From: Hymenobacter sp. BRD67
Lineage (GTDB): Bacteria > Bacteroidota > Bacteroidia > Cytophagales > Hymenobacteraceae
Assembly (NCBI RefSeq): GCF_013256425.1
Contig: NZ_CP053904.1
Coordinates: 868,001-932,000, forward strand
DNA length: 64,000 nucleotides
Direction of reading: 5' to 3'
A program made the position numbers and the translations under genes. Shown piece by piece: positions 19,098 to 28,122 of the stretch. The notes beneath the pieces were generated by a model that was not told the origin of the DNA, did not search any database, and saw only the letters and a program-made list of their open reading frames with translations. Each line of letters begins with the position of its first letter. The stretch's first letter is position 1.

Positions 19098-20255
19098 TTA
19101 AAAAGCTTCTCCCACGGTAAGGTAAAAGCCGCTCGATTGCTGCCCCAGGCCGTAATCGAGCCGCACATTGAGATGGTCGCGGCGGTTGGCCGTGAAGCGC
19201 AAGCCGCCCCCGTAAGCCCCTTTCGGCTCGCGGAGGCGCAGCAGCGTCTGCTCATCGCCAAGAGTTCCTACGCCGCCAAATGCCACGGCCCCCAGGCGTT
19301 TATACACGTCGAAGCGCAGTTCCGTCTGCACCAGGGCAACGTTTTGGTCCCGGTAGCGGCCCTCATAGTAGCCGCGCAGCCGCCGTGAGCCGCCCAGCAG
19401 CGACAGGGCATTGAACGGGGCAGTACCCACGGTAAAGCTGCCGAAATAATTGACGGCCAGTATGGTGTGCTGTCCCAGCGCATGGTACTCCGACACATCG
19501 GCCGCGTAGCGGTCAAAGCGCGTCGTTTCGCTAGTCAAGCCTGTGCCTACTGCCCGGTTGCGGAGAAAGGCGCTGAAGTCGGCAACTACCCCTTTTTTGG
19601 GGAAGAAAACGTTATCGCGCGAGTCGTAAAACAGGCCTAGCCCGCCGCCCGTGAGGCGGCTGCCCAGCCCGCCGGGTACCGTGCCGCTGGCTAGTAGTCC
19701 ACCCACTGCGACACTGCTCACGCGGTAGTCCTCATACTGATAGCGCAGGCCCGCGTAGAGCTTGCCCGCGCCCAGGCCGGCCCCAATACGCCGAAAGACA
19801 TTGACCCGCACGCGGGGGAAATTTACCCCGTACAGCTCGCGTGGCACTTCCTGTTGGCCCACGCCGTAGAAGTAGTAGTTGTAGCGGTAATAGCCGACCT
19901 CGCCGTAGGCATAGTAGCGGTTATGGTCGTAAAAAATCTGGAAGGGCAGATATAGCAGCAGTTGCCGGTTTTGGGTATAAGCCAGGGCCAGCGTGAGCTG
20001 CGAGGGCCGGGCAGCGGCAAAGTTATCGTCGCGCCGAAAATGAACGGTAGCCGTGGCAGCCGCGCCATACGCCAGCCGGGTTTCGGGTGTGTAGTAAACC
20101 AGCGGCACCGGAATCAGCGCCAGGCGTTTGGGGTGTACCGTATCGGCGGGAGCCAGCCCGGACAGGGCCAGCAGTACGGTAGTAAGGAGCACGGTACAGA
20201 ATATAATTTGCAGTGTATACGAAACTAGGGCGGGCGGGAGATTGCCGACAAGCAA
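19098..20255 (-). CDS. BamA/Omp85-like outer-membrane barrel protein
   Basis: The protein is up to 385 residues, with a signal-like N-terminus (VLLTTVLLALSGLAPADT) and alternating beta strands rich in Tyr/Gly. The tail (LRFDVYKRLGAVAFGGVGTLGD ... LNVRLDYGLGQQSSGFYLTVGEAF) ends in Phe, as integral outer-membrane barrels do. It matches the surface-antigen (bacterial Omp85) barrel without POTRA repeats, so it is more likely a transport or patatin-type barrel than an assembly factor. Start is uncertain: TTG 20255 or a GTG near 20196. It opens the minus-strand operon and is divergent from DUF547. Confidence 0.8.
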   Translation of the reverse strand: MLVGNLPPALVSYTLQIIFCTVLLTTVLLALSGLAPADTVHPKRLALIPVPLVYYTPETRLAYGAAATATVHFRRDDNFAAARPSQLTLALAYTQNRQLLLYLPFQIFYDHNRYYAYGEVGYYRYNYYFYGVGQQEVPRELYGVNFPRVRVNVFRRIGAGLGAGKLYAGLRYQYEDYRVSSVAVGGLLASGTVPGGLGSRLTGGGLGLFYDSRDNVFFPKKGVVADFSAFLRNRAVGTGLTSETTRFDRYAADVSEYHALGQHTILAVNYFGSFTVGTAPFNALSLLGGSRRLRGYYEGRYRDQNVALVQTELRFDVYKRLGAVAFGGVGTLGDEQTLLRLREPKGAYGGGLRFTANRRDHLNVRLDYGLGQQSSGFYLTVGEAF

Positions 20256-20290
20256 TCTTTACAGCATCCCTTTCCCGTATGTAGGCTCCG

Positions 20291-21103
20291 ATGAATAAGC
20301 TCATGAAAACCTCGACCCTGGCCACCCTGGTGCTGGCAGCTGGTACGCTTACTGCAGTGGCCGTAGCCGTGCCCGGTCTCAACCCCGTGCCGACACCCAC
20401 TTATACTGTCGCCGCTACCAGTGCGCTGGTCGACCATAGTGCCTACGACAAGCTGCTCAAAAAGCACGTTACTGCCCAGGGGCTTGTTGATTACCAGGGC
20501 TTTAAAGCCGATGAGGCGGTATTTAATCAGTACCTGGCCATGCTGAGCAAAAACCCGCCGGCTGCCAACTGGAGCAAAGCCGACCAGATGGCGTACTGGA
20601 TTAATGCGTATAACGCCTACACCATTCGCCTCATCCTCGACCACTACCCGGTGCAGAGTATCAAGGACATTGGCTCAAAAATCAAGATTCCGTTTGTGAC
20701 CACGCCCTGGGCGGCCAAATTCTTCAGCATCGGGGGCCAGCAGATGAGCCTTGATAACATCGAGCACGGCATTTTGCGCAAGAAGTTCGACGACCCGCGC
20801 ATCCACTTTACGCTGGTGTGCGCGTCGCTTTCCTGCCCGCGCCTGCGCAACGAGGCCTACACCGCCGCCCAGCTCGAAAAGCAGCTCGACGACCAGGGGC
20901 GCGACTTCCTGAACAACCCGGCCAAAAATAAAATCGGCAAATCGGAAGCCCAGCTATCCAAGTATTTTGACTGGTACAAAGGCGACTGGCAAAAGAATGG
21001 CCAGTCTGTGGTGAAGTGGGTCAACCGCTACTCCACCACCAAGATTGACGATAATACCAAGATTACTTACCTCGACTATAATTGGAACCTGAACAAGCAG
21101 TAA
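20291..21103 (+). CDS. DUF547 domain protein, secreted
   Basis: This 270-residue protein has a signal peptide (MKTSTLATLVLAAGTLTAVA) and a DUF547 domain: AYDKLLKKHVTAQGLVDYQG, MAYWINAYNAYTIRLILDHYP, MSLDNIEHGILRKKFDDPRIHFTL and VCASLSCPRLRNEAY. The domain's biochemical role is unknown; DUF547 genes often lie in arsenosugar-type clusters. It is 35 bases from the divergent barrel gene and 44 bases before arsM, so DUF547 and arsM form an operon. Confidence 0.9.
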   Translation: MNKLMKTSTLATLVLAAGTLTAVAVAVPGLNPVPTPTYTVAATSALVDHSAYDKLLKKHVTAQGLVDYQGFKADEAVFNQYLAMLSKNPPAANWSKADQMAYWINAYNAYTIRLILDHYPVQSIKDIGSKIKIPFVTTPWAAKFFSIGGQQMSLDNIEHGILRKKFDDPRIHFTLVCASLSCPRLRNEAYTAAQLEKQLDDQGRDFLNNPAKNKIGKSEAQLSKYFDWYKGDWQKNGQSVVKWVNRYSTTKIDDNTKITYLDYNWNLNKQ

Positions 21104-21147
21104 GCCGGCCTTAGCTTCGCCTACCAGAATACTTTTTTATCCCCTTC

Positions 21148-22116
21148 ATGAGTTATCTCGAAACTACCGCCGACGTGTACCGCCAGGCGGCCCAGGAGCC
21201 CCAGGTGGGCCTCTGCTGCACCACCAACCCCGTGTGGCAGCTGCCCGGCCTGAGCATTCCGCAGCGTATGCTGAGTATGAATTACGGGTGCGGCAGCACC
21301 GTCAATCCCCGCGACCTTACCAACTCGCCCACTGTGCTTTACGTGGGCGTAGGCGGCGGCATGGAGTTGCTGCAGTTTGCCTACTTTAGCCGCCGGCCCG
21401 GCGCCGTGATTGGCGTAGATGTGGTGAGCGAGATGCTCGACGCCTCGCGCGACAACATGAAAACGGCAGAAGAGCAGAACGACTGGTTTCGGAGCGAGTT
21501 TGTGGACCTGCGCGCCGGCGATGCCCTGCACCTGCCCGTGGCCGACGAAAGCGTGGACGTAGCAGCCCAGAACTGCCTGTTCAACATCTTTAAGCTCGAC
21601 GACCTCAAGCGCGCCCTGCAGGAAACCTACCGCGTGCTAAAGCCCCACGGCCGCCTAGTGATGTCGGACCCTACCTGCGAGCAGCCCATGAGCGACGAGC
21701 TGCGCGCCGACGAGCGCCTGCGCGCCCTCTGCCTCACCGGCTCGCTGCCCTTGCAGCAGTACCTCGACATGATTGCCGAAGTCGGCTTCGGCACCATCGA
21801 GGTGCGGGCCAAGCGCGCTTACCGCGTGCTCTCGCCCCAGCACTACGCCACCGACGAGGTAATCTTTATCGAAAGCGTGGAAGTGTGCGCCATTAAAGAC
21901 CCCATGCCGGCCGATGGCCCCTGCATTTTTACTGGTCGCACCGCAATCTATTATGGTGGTGATGAGTACTTCGACGACCACAAGGGCCACGTATTGATGC
22001 AGAACCAGCCCCTGGCCGTGTGTGATAAAACCGCCGGCAACCTGGCTGGGCTGAGCCGCGAAGACATCTTCATCTCGCCCTCGACCTACCACTACGATGG
22101 CGGTGGCTGCTGCTGA
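21148..22116 (+). CDS. arsM: Arsenosugar biosynthesis arsenite methyltransferase ArsM
   Basis: This 322-residue SAM-dependent methyltransferase has VLYVGVGGGMELLQFAYF (motif I) and IGVDVVSEMLDASRDN. Conserved cysteines are seen at GLCCTTNP (23-24), NYGCGST (48), QNCLFNIF, DPTCEQP and the very end (GGGCC). ArsM converts arsenite into methylated arsenic, here the branch feeding ArsS. The C-terminal half beyond the methyltransferase domain (about 230-322) is typical of the arsenosugar-type enzyme. Some relatives end in a Sec/Cys pair; here the pair is Cys321-Cys322. It follows DUF547 in one operon, and a hairpin overlaps the start of the next gene. Confidence 0.93.
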   Translation: MSYLETTADVYRQAAQEPQVGLCCTTNPVWQLPGLSIPQRMLSMNYGCGSTVNPRDLTNSPTVLYVGVGGGMELLQFAYFSRRPGAVIGVDVVSEMLDASRDNMKTAEEQNDWFRSEFVDLRAGDALHLPVADESVDVAAQNCLFNIFKLDDLKRALQETYRVLKPHGRLVMSDPTCEQPMSDELRADERLRALCLTGSLPLQQYLDMIAEVGFGTIEVRAKRAYRVLSPQHYATDEVIFIESVEVCAIKDPMPADGPCIFTGRTAIYYGGDEYFDDHKGHVLMQNQPLAVCDKTAGNLAGLSREDIFISPSTYHYDGGGCC

Positions 22117-22131
22117 TTTTTTATGCCAGAA

Positions 22132-22180
22132 GGGCTTTGTCGTTGCTTCAATGTGCTCTCAATGACAAAGCCCGGCTTTT
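22132..22180 (+). terminator. Hairpin after arsM overlapping the next gene's start
   Basis: A 10-base-pair stem (22132-22141 with 22164-22173) is followed by GGCTTTTT. It begins 16 bases after the arsM stop, and its right arm covers the first codons of the DUF6134 gene (ATG 22162). It may end most arsM transcripts, or limit read-through and translation of the next gene. Confidence 0.65.
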
Positions 22181-22785
22181 TGAGCGCCGTAATCAGCGCT
22201 CTGCCTCTTGCTGTATGGGCGCAAGCCGCCAAGCCCGTAGCGGCCGAGGTGCGGCGCTACGGCATTGAGGTGGCGGGCCTGCGGGTGGGCACCATGACGG
22301 CCACGCGCCAGGCCCCGGTTGGGGCCGACGTGACGTACTCGCTGGTGAGCGATGTGCGGGTGAGCTTCCTGTTCTACCACCTCAAGATTTACTACCAGGT
22401 AGTCAACCACTTTCGCAATGGTCAGCTGCTGCTCTCGACTGTGGAGGCGCATACCAACCAAGGCGACTTTGCCTCGCGGGCCGAGTGGAAAGGCGACCAC
22501 TACGATATCCTAGCCGACCAGTATAAGCACCACTACAAGGCTACCGAAACGCAGCCCATTCGCTACGCCGTCACCAACATGTTTTTTGGCGAGCCGTCGG
22601 CCGGGCAGACACGGGCCTTTGCCGAATATTTTGGAGACTATTTTACTATAAGCCGTTCAAAGCCAGGTGATTGGCGGGCTGTACGCGATGGCCGCGAGGA
22701 CGAGTATCAGTACACCAACGGGCAGCTGGTTACCATTATTAAAAAGAATCCGCTCAAAAATTTTATTATCCGCCTATTGCCATAG
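22162..22785 (+). CDS. DUF6134-like secreted protein
   Basis: This protein is about 207 residues with a signal peptide (LSAVISALPLAVWAQ). Its beta-rich body (YGIEVAGLRVGTMTATRQ, VSFLFYHLKIYYQVVNHFRN, VEAHTNQGDF, QYTNGQLVTIIKKNP) fits DUF6134, a family of lipoprotein-like folds with no known biochemical role. I start at ATG 22162 since the upstream extension to 22123 runs through the hairpin. It follows arsM, so it probably belongs to the cluster. Confidence 0.7.
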   Translation: MTKPGFLSAVISALPLAVWAQAAKPVAAEVRRYGIEVAGLRVGTMTATRQAPVGADVTYSLVSDVRVSFLFYHLKIYYQVVNHFRNGQLLLSTVEAHTNQGDFASRAEWKGDHYDILADQYKHHYKATETQPIRYAVTNMFFGEPSAGQTRAFAEYFGDYFTISRSKPGDWRAVRDGREDEYQYTNGQLVTIIKKNPLKNFIIRLLP

Positions 22786-23357
22786 TATCTACTGAGGCCG
22801 CTTAGGAAGTCACCGAAAGCTCTTGCAGAACGCCCGGCTCCGCAGGCATCCGCATTGTCGAAGCCTCTCTTCCACGGGTTATTTTTTTAGGAAATTATTA
22901 TATAGTAAAAATATAATATTAATTGTTATTTTCCCAAGCCATGTATGCCACTGTAAAGAATACTGGCCACGCTGACCAGCAGGCATCAGTAAGCCCAGCT
23001 TGGTGGCCAGCAGCACGGTGAGGCCCGCAGCTAGCTCCACGGCCAGTATAAAGGCTGCGGAATGAGTTATGTCAGCAGGCCTTTATCTGAAAAAGCCTTT
23101 ATCAGCTCGTTTGCGAAGAAATACGAGCCGATGAAGCCCGCAAACGTAGCTGCTGCGGACAGCCGTAAAGCCTACAAAGCTCCTTTCGGCGCTGGTTTGC
23201 CTTGCCTGACGAAAAGTGAGTAGGCATTGGGGCCAATGGCACGCTTGGCGCGGCGCAGGCTCGGTAAAGCTAACGCAGGCTTAAAGGTCAGGTACACGTA
23301 GCGTGGACTTAGCGAGTCAGTGCCACCCTCAAGCGGCAAATCGACCAGAAAATAGCG
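22786..23357. other. Intergenic region with remnants of minus-strand genes
   Basis: I see no intact gene. On the minus strand, a hydrophobic stretch near 22935-23065 (FILAVELAAGLTVLLATKLG) resembles a DoxX/MauE-type membrane segment. Next to the rhodanese gene (about 23185-23355) an open stretch reads RYFLVDLPLEGGTDSL without a start. Both may be gene remnants. A/T-rich sequence lies near 22880-22930. Confidence 0.35.
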
Positions 23358-23888
23358 TTAATACACCTTTCGGCCGCGCCGCAGCCAGATGCCCCAGGTA
23401 GGCGAGTAGGCGTGTACACGGTCGGTGGGCTGGCCGCTGGCGGTGAAAACCGGGTTGCCCTCATTTACCCATTCAAAAATGCCGCCGTAGAGGTTGTGCA
23501 CGCTGGTATAGCCGGCTTGCAGTAGCCGGGTACCGATTTTTTCGCTGCGCGCTCCCACCGAGCAGTAGACCACGATGGAGGTATTTTTGGGTAAATCCCG
23601 CACCTCAGCTAAGGTGAAGCTATCGTAGCCCACCCACCGAGCCCCGCGCAAGTGACTGACGCTGAACTCTTGTGGGGTACGGGTATCGAGCAGCACTGAG
23701 GCAGGCTGCTGCCGAAGCTGCGCTACGCTTACAAACGGTACCGACTCTTTGAGCAAGCCATGAAGCATGGTCGAGTAGAGGCCGTTGGTGGTAAGCGGGG
23801 CATCGGCAGGACGGCTTTGGCAGGCGGCCAACAGGCCCGTCAGCAACAGCGTGCGGCCGAGCCGCAACCCAAAAGCGGAGGTTGTCAT
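23358..23888 (-). CDS. Rhodanese-like lipoprotein
   Basis: This is about 176 residues with a lipoprotein signal (LLLTGLLAAC) and one rhodanese domain: LLDTRTPQEFSVSHLRGARW, then the active-site loop VVYCSVGARSEKIG with catalytic Cys, and YGGIFEWVNEGNPV. Rhodanese folds carry sulfur or bind thiol/arsenic ligands; in this cluster a role in thiolation or arsenate chemistry is possible but not shown. Its ATG (23888) overlaps the stop of the glycosyltransferase gene (ATGA), so the two are translationally coupled. Confidence 0.87.
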   Translation of the reverse strand: MTTSAFGLRLGRTLLLTGLLAACQSRPADAPLTTNGLYSTMLHGLLKESVPFVSVAQLRQQPASVLLDTRTPQEFSVSHLRGARWVGYDSFTLAEVRDLPKNTSIVVYCSVGARSEKIGTRLLQAGYTSVHNLYGGIFEWVNEGNPVFTASGQPTDRVHAYSPTWGIWLRRGRKVY

Positions 23889-25360
23889 GGCCGCAGATAC
23901 GCAGGTGCGGGCCCGGCCGGATGCCTGCCCCACCGTTGCCGCCAGGCGTAGCCCGTGAGGGTGCCAAAACCCGCTACCAGCAGCACATGAAACGGCAGTA
24001 ATCCATAGTTGCCGTAGTGCAGTCCGGCTGCCAGTCCGGCCCCAAAGTACAGCGTTAGCAGCCCCTCAGCCAGGGGCCGGGGACTTTGCTCGGAAAGGAC
24101 AGGGAGGAGGCCCGCCGTGCCTGTTTTGGGAGTGCGCACGAAGGGCGAGGCCCGCCGTAGCCAGCCCTGCACCACCGCGCGGGCATTGTGCAGCGCCAGG
24201 CCCATCGACAGCGCTATAAACAGCACGAAGGTGGGCCCAAACCAGTGCCCCGCCGGGTGTGGGCTGCGTCGCCAGGCAGCGTAATAATAGTAAGTAAGCG
24301 GCAGCAGCGTAAGCACAAAGCCCGAGGCCAGTCGAAACGCCGGCTCAAAGACGGGGTGCCGCGCACGCACCAACACCAGCGGCACGCTCAGCAGCGCCAT
24401 GAGCAGAATGACGGCAAACACCGAGCTGTTGAGCAGGTGAAAGCTAGCGTGCAGCCTGGTAGCCAGCGAGAGGCTGGAGGCCCGCCACACCCGGCCTAGG
24501 TGCTTGCGGGCAGTTTCGGCGGCACCTTTGTTCCAGCGGTGCTGCTGCGAGCGCAGGCCGGCGAGGCCGGCGGGCAGCTCGGCAGGGGCTACCACCTGCG
24601 GTAGGTAACAAAAGCGCCAGCCGCGCAGCTGGGCGCGGTAGCTCAGGTCGAGGTCTTCGGTGAGGGTATCGGCGTGCCAGCCGCCGGCGTCTTCGATGCA
24701 GGCGCGCCGCCATACGCCGGCCGTTCCATTAAAATTAATGAAATGCCCGCCCGCCTGCCGTCCTACCTGCTCTATCAGAAAGTGCGCGTTCAGCCCAAAA
24801 GCTTGCAGGCGCGTGAGCAGGGAGCTGGCTTCGTTCAGATGTCCCCAGCGGGTTTGTACCATGCCGATTTCGGGGCTGGTGAAATACGGCACCACGCGCC
24901 GCAGAAAATCGGGCTCGGGAATAAAGTCAGCGTCAAAAATGGCGATAAGCTCGCCGTCGGTTTCGAGCAGGCCGTGGGCGAGCGCCCCGGCCTTGTAGCC
25001 CTGGCGGCCAGGCCGGCGCACGTGGCTGATACGCACCCCCTGGGCCTGGTAGTGCGCCACGCGGGCGGCGGCCAGCCCCACACTTTCGTCGGTCGAGTCG
25101 TCGAGCACCTGAATATGCAGGCGGCCAGCAGGGTAGCTGAGGGCCGCCGCCGCGTCTATAATCCGCTCCACCACGTTCAGCTCATTGTACACCGGCAGCT
25201 GCACCGTCACCCGCGGCCACGCGAGCGGCGCGGGCGGCTGGGCGGGAGTAGTGGCACCACGCGCCAGCCGCGTGAGTTGCCACTGCGTGAGACTAAAGCC
25301 CAGCATAAATACCAGGCACAGCCCGTAGAGGACCAGTAGCCCGGTTTCAACAAAAAGCAT
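23885..25360 (-). CDS. Processive-type GT2 membrane glycosyltransferase
   Basis: This 491-residue membrane protein belongs to the cellulose-synthase-like branch of GT2. It has an N-terminal helix (LLVLYGLCLVFMLGFSL), the GT-A domain with VTVQLPVYNELNVVERII, LDDSTDES, IFDADFIPEPDF, TEDLDLSYR and the QxxRW motif (QQHRWNKG), then several C-terminal membrane helices. It would transfer sugars to a lipid or growing glycan at the inner membrane. It comes before the rhodanese gene and after the ferredoxin-type gene in one minus-strand run. The acceptor is unknown. Confidence 0.9.
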   Translation of the reverse strand: MLFVETGLLVLYGLCLVFMLGFSLTQWQLTRLARGATTPAQPPAPLAWPRVTVQLPVYNELNVVERIIDAAAALSYPAGRLHIQVLDDSTDESVGLAAARVAHYQAQGVRISHVRRPGRQGYKAGALAHGLLETDGELIAIFDADFIPEPDFLRRVVPYFTSPEIGMVQTRWGHLNEASSLLTRLQAFGLNAHFLIEQVGRQAGGHFINFNGTAGVWRRACIEDAGGWHADTLTEDLDLSYRAQLRGWRFCYLPQVVAPAELPAGLAGLRSQQHRWNKGAAETARKHLGRVWRASSLSLATRLHASFHLLNSSVFAVILLMALLSVPLVLVRARHPVFEPAFRLASGFVLTLLPLTYYYYAAWRRSPHPAGHWFGPTFVLFIALSMGLALHNARAVVQGWLRRASPFVRTPKTGTAGLLPVLSEQSPRPLAEGLLTLYFGAGLAAGLHYGNYGLLPFHVLLVAGFGTLTGYAWRQRWGRHPAGPAPAYLRP

Positions 25361-25413
25361 TTGAGGTTAAAAAGTGGACAGAGGAATGCCCCACGCGCCA
25401 ATAGGCCTGCTCG

Positions 25414-26751
25414 CTACAAAATTCGCAAGGAATCGGCATGAATGAAGGCCGAACCCGTGAGCCGTCCTTCGCGCGGGCCGTTTTCGAGGTTGAGCACGCC
25501 GCGCGGGCAGGCGGTAGCGCAGAGGCCGCAGCCGACGCAGGCGGCCCGTATGATGGGTTCGCCGCGCTGGGCGTACTGCTTTACATCGATGCCCATCTCG
25601 CAGGCATTCGAGCAGTTGCCGCACGAAATGCACTGCCCGCCGTTGGTACTGATGCGGAAGCGCGAGAAATGCTTTTGCAGCAAACCTAGGTAGGCGGCCA
25701 TCGGGCAGCCGAAGCGGCACCATACCCGCGAGCCCAGCAAGGGGTAGAACCCGACCCCGATAATACCCGAAAACACGCTGCCAATCGCGAAGCCATAGAA
25801 CTGCCCCAGCGGCCCCGTAACTACACCCAGCGCCGGTACTGCCCCCGATGCGCCCAGCCAAAGCAGCGCCGTGAGCAGCGTTATCAGCCCCAGAATAGGG
25901 TAGATGAGTCGCACTTCCCAGTGCCAGGCCTGGCGGCTTTTGTCGGAAAGGTGGCGGTAAGCATCGCCGGCAGTTTCGGCCAGGCCGCCGCAGCCGCATA
26001 CCCAGGCGCAGTACCAGCGCTTGCCAAAGAAATAAGTGAGCACCGGCGTAGCCAAAAACGACATGGCTACTCCCCAGAAAACCATGAACACGCCCAGCCC
26101 GCCGCCGTGCAACAGCTGCCCGACGGTGCCCGGAAAAAGATAGTCGTACTTCAGGGGCCAGAAATAGGAGAAGTAATACTCGGGCTGCTGCAAGGCCAGC
26201 AGCAGCCCCGGCAGCAGGAAGGCAAAGCCCAGCTGGAAGAACATCACCGACACGGTGCGCGCCAGGTGGTAGCGCGAAAACCGGTATTTCCATAGGGCCC
26301 GGCCACCCAGCACCAGCACCGCCAGCGTGTAAAACGTGCCGTAGAGCAGCCACTGGTCGGCCGGCCGGTGCCGCAGCCATTGACTGAATGGGTCGAGCGC
26401 CCGGATAAGGTTTTCGAGCAGGCCCGGAAACCAGTACAGCACCACATAGAAGCCCGTGAGCGCCACCCCCGTAGCCCAGGCCACGGCCCCCCGGCTGGTG
26501 CTGGACCGCCGCCAGAGGTCGTGCGGGTGCCAGCCGGCGGCCGTGCGTCCAAAGGCCAGCCACGCCCAGCCCAGCGCGCCGCCGCTCAGCAGCGCCAGCG
26601 CCAGATACAGGCTGAGCCGGGCGCTGGCCACGTCGGCATCAGCGGCGGCAACCAGCAGCGCCAGCAGGCCCAGGGCCACCGCCGCTAACGGTAGCTTTTC
26701 ACCGGCGGGCATGGTAGCGGCGGGCGGTTGGATTACTGAAAAGGCAGACAT
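25414..26751 (-). CDS. NapH/CcoG-like polyferredoxin membrane protein
   Basis: The 445-residue integral membrane protein has several helices in its first 350 residues and two 4Fe-4S clusters near the end: CISCGNCSNACEMG and CVGCGLCATACPRG. Cys-rich loops are also seen in the membrane part (WYCAWVCGCGG and WCRFGCP). This layout matches the quinol-oxidising polyferredoxins of the NapH/CcoG/RdxA group, which pass electrons from the membrane pool to a soluble partner. The FAD oxidoreductase directly upstream is a candidate partner, so the pair may supply electrons to the arsenosugar pathway. Confidence 0.88.
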   Translation of the reverse strand: MSAFSVIQPPAATMPAGEKLPLAAVALGLLALLVAAADADVASARLSLYLALALLSGGALGWAWLAFGRTAAGWHPHDLWRRSSTSRGAVAWATGVALTGFYVVLYWFPGLLENLIRALDPFSQWLRHRPADQWLLYGTFYTLAVLVLGGRALWKYRFSRYHLARTVSVMFFQLGFAFLLPGLLLALQQPEYYFSYFWPLKYDYLFPGTVGQLLHGGGLGVFMVFWGVAMSFLATPVLTYFFGKRWYCAWVCGCGGLAETAGDAYRHLSDKSRQAWHWEVRLIYPILGLITLLTALLWLGASGAVPALGVVTGPLGQFYGFAIGSVFSGIIGVGFYPLLGSRVWCRFGCPMAAYLGLLQKHFSRFRISTNGGQCISCGNCSNACEMGIDVKQYAQRGEPIIRAACVGCGLCATACPRGVLNLENGPREGRLTGSAFIHADSLRIL

Positions 26752-26796
26752 AAATCGGTTATAAAAAATGGGTAGCCCGCACTCGCACAGGCCGGT

Positions 26797-28122
26797 CTAC
26801 TGCGCGCCAAATAATCCCTTGCGGCGCGGGCTGGCCAGGATAATAGCCGGAAACTGCCGGCTAAACTCGCGCCGGATGGCCGGCTCATGCTGGCGCGAAA
26901 ACTCAGCGTCGAAGTTGGCTGCCGCGAGCTGGGCCAGCACGGTGCCGACAGGTGCTTTTTCGCGCAGCCAGCGCTCCCACGTATCCTGCCGCTGCCGCAG
27001 GCCCAGGACGTTCATGCCCGTCACGACGTTATCGGACTGGCGGAAATTAATGCGCAGCAGCTTGCCCGACGGATGCTGCCAGCAAAAGCTGGCAATATCG
27101 GCCTCGGGCTGGGCGGGCACGCGGCCGTAGGTCTGGTATTCGAGCTGAAAGAACTTGGCCGAGTTAAACCAGTGGCCGCGCCGGTAGGGGGTAGGCTGCC
27201 CGCAGAGCGTGTGGGCCACGGTTTCACCCTGCATCCGGCCGGTGTACCAGAGCTGCTCCACGGCTGCCTCGCCGGGGGCCGGCTGGCGATGCTGGGCACA
27301 GTCGCCGGCCGCGTACACGCCGGGCGCGCTGGTGGCCAGCACCTCATTCACCAGAATGCCCCGGTCGGTTTCGAGGCCGGCGGCGCGGGCCAGCGCCAGG
27401 TTGGGCTGCACGCCTATGGCCAGGCCTACCCACTCGGCGGGCAGCTCCTGGCCAGTGCTGGTGACCACGGCCCGCACGCGGCCCTGAGCATCGCCAAGCA
27501 CCTCACTCAGCTCGGTAGCTAGACGAAAATCAATGCCGTTGCGCAGAATGTGGGCCGCCAGCAATGCCGATTCTTCGGGCGGCAGCACCGACTGCCAGTA
27601 GCGCTGCTCGCGCACCAGCCACGTTACCCGAATGCCGCGTGAGTGCAGCATTTCGGCCAATTCTACGCCAATCAGGCCCCCGCCAACCACCACGGCGTGG
27701 CGGATGCCGTGGGTGGCGCGGCTCATGCTTTCCAGGTCGGGCAAACCGTAGAAGCCCTGTACGCCGTGCAGCTGCTGGCCGGGCCACCCAGCGGTGCGCA
27801 CTACTGAGCCCGTGGCCAGCAGCAAGCAGTCGTAGGCCAGCAGCTGGCCGGTGGCCAGCTGCACGCTGCGGGCGGCCGTATCTACGCTGGTGGCTTCGGC
27901 GTGCACCAGCTCCAGGCGGTTTTCGGGCCAGAACCAGTCTTCGTAGGGCTTAACGTCTGGATAGCGTAAGTGGCCTAGGTAGAGGTACATCAGGGCCGGG
28001 CGCGAGTAGTGGTGGGCACTCTCAGCCCCCAAGAGCGTGATGCGGGCCTCGGGCGAGAGGCGCCGCGCCGTGATGGCGGCCGTGACGCCCGTAATGCCGT
28101 TGCCAATGATAACGAGGTGCAT
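26797..28122 (-). CDS. NAD(P)/FAD-dependent oxidoreductase
   Basis: This is a pyridine nucleotide-disulfide reductase-type flavoprotein of 441 residues. It has HLVIIGNGITGVTAAITARR for the FAD site, VVVGGGLIGVELAEML for the NAD(P) site and GVYAAGDCAQHR for the second FAD motif. No redox-active CxxC pair is visible, so it resembles nitrite-reductase-type or ferredoxin/rubredoxin reductases rather than a disulfide reductase. I start at ATG 28122, since the 49-codon extension upstream has no family character. It precedes the polyferredoxin gene by 45 bases, which suggests an electron-transfer pair. Confidence 0.88.
   Translation of the reverse strand: MHLVIIGNGITGVTAAITARRLSPEARITLLGAESAHHYSRPALMYLYLGHLRYPDVKPYEDWFWPENRLELVHAEATSVDTAARSVQLATGQLLAYDCLLLATGSVVRTAGWPGQQLHGVQGFYGLPDLESMSRATHGIRHAVVVGGGLIGVELAEMLHSRGIRVTWLVREQRYWQSVLPPEESALLAAHILRNGIDFRLATELSEVLGDAQGRVRAVVTSTGQELPAEWVGLAIGVQPNLALARAAGLETDRGILVNEVLATSAPGVYAAGDCAQHRQPAPGEAAVEQLWYTGRMQGETVAHTLCGQPTPYRRGHWFNSAKFFQLEYQTYGRVPAQPEADIASFCWQHPSGKLLRINFRQSDNVVTGMNVLGLRQRQDTWERWLREKAPVGTVLAQLAAANFDAEFSRQHEPAIRREFSRQFPAIILASPRRKGLFGAQ

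Noticed and set aside
19098..20255. True BamA
   Set aside because: The protein is about 385 residues without POTRA repeats; BamA is about twice that. A barrel-only relative is more likely.
21148..22116. Selenocysteine in ArsM
   Set aside because: The tail is encoded by TGC TGC followed by TGA as the stop; no selenocysteine insertion element can be seen, and the two Cys codons are complete.
25438..25693. Small open frames on the plus strand at the ferredoxin gene end
   Set aside because: They are antisense to the two 4Fe-4S motifs of the polyferredoxin gene.
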